DNA of 64,000 nucleotides from Larix kaempferi (Eukaryota > Streptophyta > Pinopsida > Pinales > Pinaceae). How positions within the stretch are numbered: position 1 is the stretch's first letter; each line of letters opens with the position of its first letter. Under the pieces are notes generated by a model. That model did not search any database. It saw only the letters and a program-made list of their open reading frames with translations, and was not told the origin of the DNA. A program made the translations under genes and the position numbers. This document shows positions 46,355 to 57,560 of this stretch, piece after piece. The stretch is from positions 29,364,501 through 29,428,500 of the forward strand of contig BSBM01000299.1 in NCBI GenBank assembly GCA_027924585.1. The letters are read 5' to 3'.

Positions 46355-46786
46355 GAGGAAACCCATAAGAAGGAAGCAGAGGAATTGGACCAATCAAAAG
46401 GGATGCAGGAAACTAGATCACGGGAAATCGAAACCACAAAGAAGGCAACAGAGGAAGTAGATCAAGCAAAAATAAAGCAAGAAAATAGGTTGCAAGACAT
46501 GGAAACCCAGGAGAAGGAAGCAGAGAAACTAAAAAAATCAAAAGGAACATAGGAAAGTGGGCCACATGACATGGAAGCCCAAGAGAAGGAAGCAGAGGAA
46601 CTGGACAAGTCAAAAGGAACGTGGGAAACTGGGCCACAAAACATGAAAACCAGGGAGAAAGAAGAAGGGGAACTAGAAAAATCAAAAGGAACACACGAAA
46701 CTGGGACACGAGACTTGAAAACCCAAAAGAAAGCTGCAAAGGATCTTGAAGAAGTAGAAAGAATGACAGAATCTATGCCACAAGAC
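46355..46786 (+). repeat. Six tandem 72-bp units encoding 24-residue coiled-coil repeats
   Basis: Units start at 46355, 46427, 46499, 46571, 46643 and 46715, all in one frame and exactly 72 bp apart. The fourth reads MEAQEKEAEELDKSKGTWET plus GPQN. Glu, Lys and Gln dominate, with hydrophobic residues spaced as in a coiled coil. The third unit has a TAG (46550-46552). Confidence 0.92.
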
Positions 46787-48115
46787 ATAGACATCGATAT
46801 TCCTACTGCTAGCTCTGACATCCCACTCACTAGGGGAGATTTCCCTTTGCAGGATCTTGGGATTGTAATGTACAACCCCTCCAAAGCAACTTCAGTAGCT
46901 AAGATTAGTTCTTATAAGTTTAACCCAAGGAAGAAGCAAATCGTGCAAAAGATAGAAATAAGGCTTTAGATCGTTACGCATCCTGAGATGGTCACCATGA
47001 CCGAAGTGTCTGTCTTTCAAGACACTGACAAAATTTCTAATTCCTTTGCATATATCACCGTGGCCGTTGCCATGGCCACAGAAGACAATATTGACAAATT
47101 GTTAGGAGAAGCATAGCAGTCCAAGCAAAGGATAAGCTTACTAGAGGATATCCTCCTAGAGGCAAGAAGAGAAAGCATAGAATTGAAACACGACAATGAT
47201 GCATTGAAAGTGGAGAAACGAGCAGTGGAGATCTTATGCAAAGACTTACAAAGGTTTAGGATGAGATGTCATCAAAAGTGAACGAGCTTGAAGCAGTGAG
47301 GGAAAGCTCTGCCCGTCAAATAGAATGTTTGCAGAAAGAGAGAGATACTTTTCCCATAGAGGTGGAATCTTCAAAGAAAGGTACACAAGGTTTATTAGGA
47401 TTCAATGAGTACACCCTTTTGTTACAAGAAGAATACCTGGGAATACAAGAATAAGTGGAGGATATGTTTTTTGATGTTCAAAGTGAAGCAAATAAACTTC
47501 ATGATATAGGAGCCAAAACTCAAGAAAGCAATCAAAATACTATTGAGCTTAAAGCCAATATGGATGGCAATGCAGCATGGCAATAATGAAATGTAGTCAT
47601 TCCCCCCAATATATCCAATAAAGTCGTGGAAGACATATTGGTAGACTACGCCACCATAGACAAATGCCAAACAGTAGGAGAAACCTTAGAGAGGGACATC
47701 ACTGCTTCATTGAAGAAATTCCAAGGCTTTCACGATGTGATCGAAAAGGTTTTTCTGAAGATGCAATTTGCCTCCCCCAGGTACGCTTGAGGGGCCCATT
47801 CCAAAGGAGAAACGATTGGATGCATTAAGGACCTTCAAATATGAAGACGTTGAAGTTGTGAAGAGTGTTCAAGGTCACTGTGTAGGCATTGCATGATGAT
47901 ATTGGGACAACCACGAAGAAAGCTCAACTCATGAAAAAATTCCACAGCACAATCACCAATGGATTGAGTACAATCTCAATTGAGGTGGTCAAACATGAAG
48001 TTCTGTTGTGACTGCTTGAACCAAAACAATTAAACATTATTATTTATGAGTGTGATACTTGGGACCAATTCATTAAGTCTCAATAAAATCCCCGGAACAT
48101 GAAATGTAATTTTAA
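46355..48115 (+). pseudogene. Unrecognised coiled-coil protein, pseudogene
   Basis: The family is not recognised. After the 24-residue repeats the frame goes on with SMPQDIDIDIPTASSDIPLT and YKFNPRKKQIVQKIEIRL, then a stop. Protein-like text follows in shifting frames: VTHPEMVTMTEVSVFQDTDK, DNIDKLLGEA, LLEDILLEARRESIELKHDN, VNELEAVRESSARQIECLQK, VVEDILVDYATIDKCQTVGE, and near 47800-48080 LDALRTFKYEDVEVVKSVQG and LLEPKQLNIIIYECDTW. The coiled-coil character persists throughout. At least six stops or frameshifts disable it. Its 5' end is replaced by the gypsy RT fragment, so any start is lost. It may be a host gene family or an accessory ORF of a retroelement. Confidence 0.6.
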
Positions 48116-49307
48116 TCCCCTTTTTTCCATTAAGAAGAACAAGGAAGGATTTTTTTGTTGCAGCTTTTGCTCTCGAGGAGAGTTTTCCTTGTTAGCTAAT
48201 TGAATCTCAAAACTCCCATCTTCACCATGCAACCATGGTTGTCTAGACTCTCGATGATAATATGCAAGTATTTTTAATTTGGAGAATATAAATATTTTGT
48301 CTTGATGCTTTGTAGATATGATTGTATGGTAGGATCTACTAATACAATTAGTTTATTTGATTGCCAAGTTTAATTTTACAATCTTTAAGACAAAAAAACC
48401 AATGCACATAAAAAATTTGTGGAGGGCCACTTTGAAATTTGGGAAGTTGTCATCAATCATGGAATAATTACATCTTATTCGTTATTGCATACACACATAT
48501 CACATTGAAAAAGGAAGTGCAAATATGTGTGCATATATAACCGACATCTCTTTGGAATTCAGGCCTGTAAATATGATCAATGATTTAAACAGGTCTAGTA
48601 GTAGCACCAATTTAACAAACCAATGACAAAATAAAAAATGTAATTTACAGCAAAGTTGATGTACACTTAGAAAAAATAGTCCAGTGTTTGGTTTCATGAT
48701 CTTCAGTTCAAGTCCAGTGTGCATTCACAATATTTGATGTGCATAGTCTTTGAGGCACTCCTCTTGATACCATTGACTAAACAAAATTAAAAAAAATATA
48801 CTTTAATGCATAAATAAATTACATATATAATAATGAAAACAAATTAGTTCAGCATAAAAGTTTAGATCTGATAATTAAAAACATAATTTTCATCTCTTTC
48901 AACTTCAACACTCCCAAAGTCACTATGTTAAAATTTAAGCACACATTTAGCAATTGAAGATATATCAGCAATAGCAAGACTAGTTAGGAAAAACTATACC
49001 AGCAGTAAGAGATCTCACTAGCAACAAAAAACAAGTCTTAGTAATTCAAAAGGTGTTTAAGTATAAAATTGAAAGACCAAGTAAATCCATTAAGTTGATA
49101 ATAGTTAGTACAGAAGTGAAAATATATTCATTCAGACGAACAATACATGATCCTCGATCATAGTGGATATTGCAATTCTTTTTTCACGAATATTTGCACA
49201 TCAAACATGTTAAGATTATATGCTACCATAGACTAGATTGTAAATTCATTAGCACCCAATACATTATTCACAATAGTAGCATAATCAGGATCTCTGAAGG
49301 ATACTGT
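48116..49307. other. No recognised feature
   Basis: AT-rich sequence without coding or repeat signature. Confidence 0.35.
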
Positions 49308-49425
49308 CATGTCCCAAAATTTTGCATTGGGTCACAATGGCTTAAGCCACTTGGCCATACTCATGATAGTTTGTAAAATTGGTGCTAAGTGTCAAATAAT
49401 TGCCAAGAATGATGTCCAAGTTAGT
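49308..49425 (+). mobile_element. End fragment of the TGTAATGTCCC repeat family
   Basis: TGTCATGTCCCAAAATTTTG followed by CATTGGGTCACAATGGC and TCAAATAATTGCCAAG aligns with the reverse complement of 15575-15678, the right end of the insertion nested in the copia element. Only about 110 bp are shared. Confidence 0.7.
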
Positions 49426-50450
49426 AATAATGTAAAATTAGATCCAAATGGACAAGGTGGGTTACATTAAGAGAAAATTCCCAATTATTTCTTAATCGAA
49501 CACATGCCCGCTGCTCTGTCTTTCGCTACATTTCTCTTGAAGAACATAAGACAAATAAAGAATTATGTAGGAGGGGTATGTAATTAACACCATATGTTCA
49601 CAGCATTATTTCTTATTGCTTAATCAGCATGTATACTTACAGCTCTTTGATTGATATGCTCTACAGACAATCAATGATGTCCTCACCACCGTAATTTTCT
49701 ACGGCATGCAATGTTACTTGTAGATTCGCCTATCAGTTGGTAATCATTTTTCTATTACTTCATAGTTTAGTGGAAATTGCCTTGTTGTCTTCATAACAAT
49801 TCGTTTAGATTCGATGAATAATTACTTGTTGGGTACTACAGTTGGAGAACAAAACCCGCAAGATTCAAATGAAAAGAGATTTGAGCCTTTGAAAGACACT
49901 GTTATGAAACAAATCAAGAAATTAAGAATCACAACATTATGTTTGTTAAACACTAGAGTTTTAGCTGGAATATAGGTTATGCATTCAACAATTGACCCAT
50001 AGCTTTTCAAATGTGTTTATTTATTATGTAGAGTTTTTGTTCCGTAACTCTGTTTCCCCTGAAACTTCACTAACACCCTGCAATCCCATTCTGCATATTT
50101 CATTCCTAAGGATCCTATTCCGAATTCCACTTCCCAAAACCAAAAATCCCACATTTTTCTTTTTTTAGGGTTTGCCATAACTTCTTCGATTCTCACCCAA
50201 TTGCCTTCAAATTTTGCCACCGTGTTCATTTCCTATTTCTGCTTCCTTGTCCCTCTCTGACAAATTTTCCCATTCCTTCACCTCGCTTCTGAAATCCACA
50301 TTTTCTACTTCCCTGTCCATTTAAAAGTATCCAAAACCTAGTCAAACCTCAATTACCCATCAGAGTTTTCCCCAAATCCAAATTTCCCTTTACTAACTAA
50401 GATTTTGTTTCTATTTTTCTACCCATTCACCAAAAAAAAAAAATCCTAGT
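49426..50450. other. No recognised gene; upstream of the Reina-like gag
   Basis: A 5' LTR matching 53000-53355 is expected but was not found, nor was a primer-binding site. The stretch after 50030 is C- and T-rich like a retroelement leader. Confidence 0.4.
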
Positions 50451-51290
50451 TATGATTGTCACCCACGGAGAAGCACAAATCATGGTGGAAGAACTTGCAG
50501 CCCTCAAAACCAAACTCTAAGATTTGGATGAAAATTTTTTCATTCTCCATCTTCAGCATTCAGCCATGAACACTGGGGTCTCTTCTTCCAGCAATTTTCG
50601 TGGGCCAAAGCTTGATTTTTCTTGCTTCAATGGTAATGATCCAAGTGGATGGATATATCGGGCAAAACAATATTTCAATTTGCATAATACATTTGATGTC
50701 CAAAAAATTCGACTTGCATCCTTTCATTTGGAATAGGAAGCCCTTCAATGGTACCGTTGGTACATCAAGCTTGCTCATGACGAGCCAAAATGGACAGATT
50801 TTTTCCAACTCCTTTTGCAACGATTTGGTCCTAGTGCTTTTGATGACTTCACAGGAGCACTCACTAAAATTCGCCAATTTGGAACTGTGGGAGAGTATCT
50901 GACAAAATTCCAGAAACTAGCTAATCACACAGAAGGATTGTATGATGAATTATGCATGATTTTTTTTATCAGTGGTTTTAAGGATGAGATCCACTCAAAG
51001 GTTAAAATGTTCTGTCCCAACACAATGATGGAATTCCTAGGGTTGGATAAGTTAGTGGAGGACAAGATCACAGCCCAACAATGCTCCAAATCCACTTTTG
51101 TTCCATTCAGAAATCTGGTTTCCAAATGACCTCCCATCACGCCAGCTCCTCGCACCACTCCTATCAAGCACTTGTCTGAAGCAGAGATGCAGGCACGTAG
51201 ATAAAAAGGGATTTGTTATAATTGTGATGAGAAATTCACTCAGGGACATAGATGTGTTGAGCAACAGCTCTATCTCTTAGATGTGGATTC
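50451..51290 (+). pseudogene. Gag pseudogene (Reina-like)
   Basis: The text GPKLDFSCFNGNDPSGWIYR, AKQYFNLHNT, EALQWYRWYIKLAHDEPKW, LLLQRFGPSAFDDFTGALTK, VGEYLTKFQKLANHTEGLYD and LCMIFFISGFKDEIHSKV is a standard Ty3/gypsy gag core. The zinc knuckle CYNCDEKFTQGHRC (CX2CX4HX4C-like, one residue longer) is near 51214-51260. Stops at 50518, 50734, 51127 and near 51202, with frame changes, disable it. The likely start is ATGATTGTC-type text at 50452. Confidence 0.85.
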
Positions 51291-51896
51291 TCCGCCTGCC
51301 TCTGAAATTGGTGTAGAATCTCTAGATACACTAGATGATCAGGTCGACATTCAACAACCACCTGTTGACCCTCTGTTTCTAGATGACCCCCCAGAGATAT
51401 CTCTCCATGCTTTAGCCAGAGTCACCACCCCGCAAACAATGCAGGTCAGGGTTACTTTAAGAAGATCTTTCTTACAATACTCATCGATTCTTGTAGCACT
51501 CATAATTTCATTGACCATGGGATCGCTAAACAGGCTGATTGTTTTTTCCATCCTTGCTCCAACTTTGAAGTCATGATTGCCAATGAAGGCACCTTACCTT
51601 GAAAGGGGAAGTGTCACAATGTTCGTATCTCTCTGGAATATTATAACCTGCTCTCTAACATGTTTTCCTCATCCATAGGCGGATGTGATGTGGTTTTGGG
51701 ATTTCAATGGTTACGCACACTTGGCCCCATCTTATGGGATTTTGCTGAACTTTGGATGCAGTTTTTAGTCAATGGGAAACAACACAAATTTATGGGCTTA
51801 CAACCAGGGTCTCTCTACATCATCAGTTCACATCACCTCGAAAATATCCTTAAGAAGAATTCACATGGTGTCATTGCTCAGCTCCATTCCATTTAG
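51291..51896 (+). pseudogene. Protease region pseudogene (Reina-like)
   Basis: After an acidic linker come HALARVTTPQTMQVRVTL and then, in another frame, IDSCSTHNFIDHGIAKQADC (DSC for the usual DSGS/DTGA active site) and the DVVLGFQWLRTLGPILWDF strand typical of this family. Text ends with the HHLENIL motif just before the place where RT should start. Confidence 0.75.
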
Positions 51897-52978
51897 ATGC
51901 ACCCATCAATGGTATCTACTACTTCCTTGGATAGATATGGAGGTGTCTTTGTTGAACCAGTGAGCTTGCCACCTTCAAGAGACCTTTCCGGTATGAATTT
52001 AGCCGCATCTACATCTGAGAACGAACTGATGGCTATTTCACTTTCAATACAGAAGTGGAAGCCACACCTATTAGGGAATTATTTCTGCATCAAGACTGAT
52101 CACCAGAGTCTGAAAAATTTCCTGGAACAACAGGTCTCCTCCCCATCACACCTGAAATGGGTTTTCGAACTCATGGGTTATGCCTATGCGATCCCTTGCA
52201 AGAAGGGTAAGGACAATCTGGGGGCAGATGCTCCTCACACATTTGATGACTGAGATTCTCTTACATCTATTTCTTTGCTTGTTCCAAATTGGTTGCGATA
52301 TTTTCAACAAGGATATCTCTTCTACGAATTCCATGCTTCTCCATCGACAGGGCACTCTGGGTTCCTCAAACTATATGACCGAGAACAGTGTAACTTATTT
52401 TGGGAGGGACTGCAAATGACAATGCAACAGTTGGTGGCTGACTGTGATACTTTCGAGATCAACAAGGGTGAAATGACACTCCTTCCAGGACTGCTTGAAC
52501 CCTTGCCCATCCCTACATAGATTTGGACAACTATTTGTATGGATTTACTTGAAGCACTCCGATGGTACAATACCACATCTAAAATGACACCATATGAAGC
52601 AGTCTATGGATAGGCACCGCCATTTCTTCTTCCATACACCCTCAACAGTTCCCCAGTTTAGGCACTTGACTTGGTTCTTCGAAACCGTGATCAGATTCTT
52701 CTCATTCAGTAGGACAATCTTCACTTGACAAGAATTCGAATGAAACAACAAGCCGATCAGCACCATTCTGAGCACAATTTTCAAGCAACTGATATGGTTC
52801 TTCTTCATGTACATCCTTCCAAGCAATCTCCCCTAAAACTCAAAAGGCGTCAGCTTCTCTCTCAATCTATAACAGAGGTATTAATTGAGTGGCACAGAAT
52901 GCAACCCAAGGATGCTACTGGGGAACCACTCCTTCATATTCTGCATCGATTTCCACATCTAAAGATTTGAGGACAAAG
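51897..52978 (+). pseudogene. RNase H and integrase remnants joined by deletions (Reina-like)
   Basis: RNase H text (NELMAISLSIQKWKPHLLGN, FCIKTDHQSLKNFLEQQV, YAIPCKKGKDNLGADA) follows protease with no RT between. The integrase zinc region is then partly seen (ASPSTGHSGFLKLYD, VADCDTFEINKG). The catalytic core is absent. From 52520 the C-terminal part reads YNTTSKMTPYEAVYG and QATDMVLLHVHPSKQSPLKL, ending LLHILHRFPHLKI with stop at 52968. Two clean internal deletions therefore shaped the copy. Confidence 0.8.
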
Positions 52979-52999
52979 ATTTTTCTAAGGGATAGGGGA

Positions 53000-53355
53000 T
53001 GTTAGGAACCCATTCCAACCCTTATCTTTACTTCGTTAGTATATTGTTGTTGGACACATATGCTTTGTAAGTCATTCCGTAGTATTTGTTGATCCATAGT
53101 TTGTATTAGCCGATGGTATTGACTCATAATATTGGACACATTTGCTTTGTAAGTTGTCCCCTGGTATTGACCCATAGTATTGAGCATAGACTTAGTATAT
53201 AAGTGTGTGTTGAGGCCAATGAAGGCACCATGGAGTTATTTGTATTGAGCTTTCTCAAAGGAGTTTGCCCCCTCGAGGTGGCCTGCGATCAATAAAATAT
53301 TCTGTGATCTCATATATTTTGCGTTTTATCAATTAACTATTGCAGGTTCCTCACA
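53000..53355 (+). repeat. 3' LTR of the Reina-like element (356 bp)
   Basis: AAGGGATAGGGGA (PPT) precedes TGTTAGGAACC; the right end is GGTTCCTCACA, an imperfect inverted match to the start. A TATA-like TATATAAG lies near 53197 and AATAAA near 53293. Inside, TTGGACACAT with GCTTTGTAAGT is present twice. Confidence 0.8.
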
Positions 53356-54333
53356 CATATTGAAACTATGCAAGTGCCAGAAAATACAAGGGATCAATCT
53401 ATATGTACGGATGAAGGACAAATGGATAAGTCCTCCACAGAGGAATTGACTAGTGCTATGTCACAAATTAGTCTAAAAGATGTAAATATAGAAGAGTTGA
53501 AAGCGGAAAACTAGAAGTTGAAACATGAATTAATTCAAAATTCCGAAGAAAAGAAAATAAAATTGAATGATAGAAAATAGTTGCAAAAGAAAGTTGATGA
53601 ATTAAAAGATAGATTGACAGGTAAGCTTCCATTAAAATGATCTAAACACCTTATATGGGATGCTATATCAGTGGAAGTCACCAAATTCTAGTCACATTTG
53701 AATTTTATGGAAGATAAAGATGTTATAGAAAACATAGCTCTCCAGAGGTGTAAAGTGGAAAACGAGACATTAAGCAAAAGGCCTTCAGAAATAGCTCAAA
53801 ATAGAAACAGTTTTTTAAACACTCTAACTCAATCAGATATGCATAGTTTTGGAATCAAGGACATACCATCAATCATCATTTGGGCAAAAATAATTATTGG
53901 CAAGTATGACCATGTTAAAGAAGTACAAGACAAGGCGCAACAAATGCTGCTCCTTAAAGTTCATAATTTTAAGAAATTATTTCAGGCGATTTTTGAAAAT
54001 GGTCTACCTTCTTTTTGGAATGATGATGGAAAATTAATGAATGAAGAAAATTATCACAGTTTGATAATACAAGCTTGTATGGATCACTCTAAATTTGAAT
54101 TTTTGGTCAAAGGATTAACAGGAAAGACAATAACTGATAAAGTGACCGATGATTTTGAAATATTTGAGCAATTTCTAATGATTAAGAAGGATCTTCCAGT
54201 TGTATGTTACACAACATGCATAGAATTGGAGGTAATGGTGAAAGAAATGATGGATTATGAAATCCCAAATCAAGAGCAATGGAAAATTGTCGAAAAATTT
54301 GGGAAAATAAAATACAGGTTATATAAAGAATGA
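53356..54333 (+). pseudogene. Unrecognised coiled-coil protein with a C-terminal globular region
   Basis: The family is not recognised. One frame runs through the whole stretch with stops only at 53512, 53578, 53638 and 53690; from 53698 a 211-codon piece is open to TGA at 54331. N-terminal text is coiled coil (IEELKAEN, LKHELIQNSEEKKIKL, LQKKVDELKDRL). Then come SKHLIWDAISVEVTKF, KVENETLSKRPSEIAQNRNS, FGIKDIPSIIIWAKIIIGKY, LPSFWNDDGKLMNEENYHSL and LPVVCYTTCIELEVMVKEMM. It begins right at the Reina 3' LTR, so its 5' end was probably cut off by that element. Clear codon structure over 300 codons speaks for a once-real gene. Confidence 0.6.
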
Positions 54334-55115
54334 ATATTCATGTGTCTTAATTTGAAATGAAGTTGTGGTTCCTTTATTAATTTCCTAATTGTTACATCAG
54401 CCCAAATCAAAGCAACATGATACCAGCTTGGTCGACAACAAAACAAATGTTCCTGAAGTTTAGAGATTTATTTGAAATTTTTCTTTTTAGCAAATAACTA
54501 GTTAGGGTTTATTCAAAGAACATTTTGTATAAATTTTGATTTTACAAAGTAATCGGGGTTGGATCCGAGAGAAAAAAATACAATGATGTAATATGTTTTG
54601 AAGACTTTAATGAAGAACAGAAGTACAGGTTTATCAGAAATAGAGATTCATATGTTGTCACTTTCTTGAGTCTGTTAATTTCTCTTTTGTGAATGTATTT
54701 ACTGTTACACTACCTTATCACTTTGCATCATATTTGACTGAACTATGCGAGTTAAAATTCATTTTATATGCTCTGATTCACACATTTAAATATTGTCAAT
54801 GTTCTTTCTTCCAAATTAATGCAGAAATCATCCTAGTTAGATGCTTTGTGTTATTAATGTATTGTTTTCTTTAATCTTCTATCATTCCTAAAATTGCTAT
54901 TTGTCTGGACAAATGATACCTACTTTTCATTTGTGAAATATTTATCCTACCACTGGGCTCTTAAATAATTTTAAAAAATGTGTGTGTTGACTCCATATCC
55001 AATGGATTTAGTTTTTTATTCAAACACTTTGTTAAACTGTATATTGTAACTAAAGATCTGGCCATTGTTTTAAAAAGGTGAATCATTATGAGTGACCATT
55101 AGATAACATATAAAC
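54334..55115. other. No recognised feature
   Basis: AT-rich sequence without coding signature. Confidence 0.35.
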
Positions 55116-57560
55116 AATGTTTTTCCCGACTTCCGACTTCCAACAAGAAGGTTCGATCGACCCTTCATTTATGAGAGAAAACAAAAGAATGAACGGCCGA
55201 CCTTTCTTGTATTGTAGGATTAGTAGGAACAGTAAACACTAGAAGGATTGGGCACCCCTTCTTATGTCCTTGAAATACTAAGAATATCATGAAGATAAAG
55301 GATCAGTTGCCCCTTCCTTTAGTAGAGAATTGTGAACACCTATATCCAGCAATTGACCTATATCCATAATGGTGAACACAAGAAGGATCGACCAACTCTT
55401 CTTGCAGTATAGAACTATTATGAAAAGAAGAATGGGAAGAATAATGGTTGTTCGACCCTTCGTTTATGAAAGAATAGTAAAAATATTCAACCTATGAAGG
55501 CTATGCCGTCAATTCATTTATATCAAGATTGTTGAACACTCGAAGAATACTGAGTAGAAGAAGGGTCAGTCGACCCTTCATTTAGGAGAGAAATGTAAAA
55601 ATATTTAATCTACGAAGGCTAGGCCGACAATTTCCGACTTCTGAATTACGCTGTAAATAGTAGGGATCCAAACATCAGCTAAGTTATAACATATAAAAAA
55701 TGTTTGTCTCGACTTACGTTTTCTGACAAGAAGGATCAATCGCCCCTTCATTTAGTAGAGAATTGTGAACACCTATATCCAAAATGGTGAATATAAGAAG
55801 GATCAACCGACCCTTCGTGTAGTATAGAACTATTATGAAAAGAATATCGGGCGGAAGAAGGGTCGACCGCCCCTTCATTTATGAGGGATTTGTAAAAATA
55901 TTCAACCAACGAAGGGTAGGCCATCAATTCATGTATATCCAGAATGGTGAACACTGGAAGAATATTGAGCACAAGAAGGGTCGGCCGACCCTTCATTTAC
56001 GAGAGAAATGTAAAAATATGTAAGCTACGAAGGCTAGGCCAACAATTCCCAACTTCCGACTTCTGCAGCAAATAGTAGGAATCGGGACATTGGCTAAGTT
56101 ATAACATATAAAAAATATTTTTCCTTACTTCCGACTTCCGACAAGAAGGATTGGTTGCCCCTTTATTTAGTAGAGAATTGTGAATACCTATATCCAACAA
56201 TTCACCTATATCCAGAATGGTGAACACAAGAAGGATCGACCGACCCTTCTTGCATTCTAGAACTATTTTGAAAATAATATTGGGAAGAAGAAGGGTCGCT
56301 CGCCCTTTCATTTATGAGAGAATTGTAAAAATATTCAACCTATGAAGGCTAGGTCATCAATTCATGTATATACAGAATGGTGAATACTAGAAGAATACTG
56401 AGCACAAGAAAGGTCAGACGACCCTTCATTTATGAGAGAAATGTAAAAATATTTAATCTACGAAGGCTAGGACGACAATTCAGCTATATCCCGAATGGTG
56501 AACAGAAGAATGAACACTTGACCATTCAAGTATTGTAGGATTAGTACAAATAGTAAACACCAGAAGGTTTGGGCATCGCTTCTTATATCCTTCAAATATC
56601 AAGAATATCATGGAGAGAGAGGATCGACCGCCCCTTCATTTAGTAGAGAATTATAAAACTATCGAACCTACAAATAGTCATCCAAAAATTCACCTATATC
56701 CAGAATGGTGAACACAAGAAGAAACAAATGACCCTTCTTGTACTCTATAACTATTATGAAAATAATACTTAGCACATGAAGGTTCGGTTGCCACTTGAGT
56801 TATAATAAAAATGTAAAAATATTCAACCTTTGAAGATTAAGCCAACAATTCATGTATATACATGGTGGTGAACTCTGGAAGAATACTGAGCACACGAAGG
56901 GTCGATCGACCCTTCATTTATGAGAGAAATGTAAAACTATTTATTCTACAAAGGGTAGGCCAAAAATTCATCTATATCCAGTATGGTGAACACAAGAATG
57001 GACAGCCAACATTTCATGTATTATGGGATTAGTATGAATAATAAACACAAAAAGGATCGGGTGCCCCTTCTTCTATCCTCCAAATATCAAGAATATCATG
57101 GAGCAAAAGGAATGGTCATCCAGCAATTCATTTATATCCAGAATGGTGAAAATAAGAAGGAATGACTGACTCTTCTTGTATTATAGAACTATTACGAAAA
57201 TAATACTTATAACAAGAAGGGTCAATCGCCCCTTCATTTATGAGAGAAATGTAAAACACAAAAAGGATCAGGTGCCCCTTCCTATATGCTCCAAATATCT
57301 AGAATCTCATGGAGTGAAAGGATCAGTCGCCCCTTCGTTTATTACATAATTGTAAGACTATTGAAGCTATGAATGGTCATCCAACAATTCACCCATATCC
57401 ATAACGGTGAACCCAAGAAGGATCAAACAACCCTTTATGTATTATAGAACTATTAGTAAAAGAAAGTCCAAGAAGGACCAGACACCCCATCATATATTCT
57501 CCAAATATCAAGAATATCATGGAGATATTCTACCTAGATAAATTTGACATAAGTATCTTT
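55116..57560. repeat. Satellite-like array with palindromic cores
   Basis: Units share TATATCCAGAATGGTGAACAC, AAGAAGGGTCG and CGACCCTTC, CATTTATGAGAGAAATGTAA, CTACGAAGGCTAGGCC. Palindromic or near-palindromic cores lie at about 55147, 55560, 55857, 55975, 56290, 56408, 56896 and 57216; those at 55975-55994 and 56896-56915 are perfect over 20 bp. Spacings alternate near 118 and 300-320 bp, giving a higher-order unit near 433 bp. The first part also holds GACTTCCGACTTCC phrases. The array becomes more diverged towards 57560. Frames here are short by-products. Confidence 0.88.

Larger units (their letters stand above)
50451..53355 (+). mobile_element. Internally deleted Ty3/gypsy element, Reina-like, with 3' LTR
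   Basis: Order: gag with zinc knuckle, protease, a deletion removing RT, the RNase H end, the integrase zinc domain, a deletion removing the integrase core, the integrase C-terminal part, a PPT and the 3' LTR. The 5' LTR is missing. Gag and pol wording resembles the small chromovirus-type Reina group. The copy is non-autonomous and has several stops. Confidence 0.82.

Noticed and set aside
46413-46884. Minus-strand frames of 108 and 140 codons opposite the 24-residue repeats
   Set aside because: They repeat with the same 72-bp period because the DNA repeats; the plus strand gives the coiled-coil text and continues beyond the array.
55116-57560. CRISPR-like or IS-type terminal repeats
   Set aside because: Palindromes recur inside long tandem units with conserved intervening sequence; this is a satellite.
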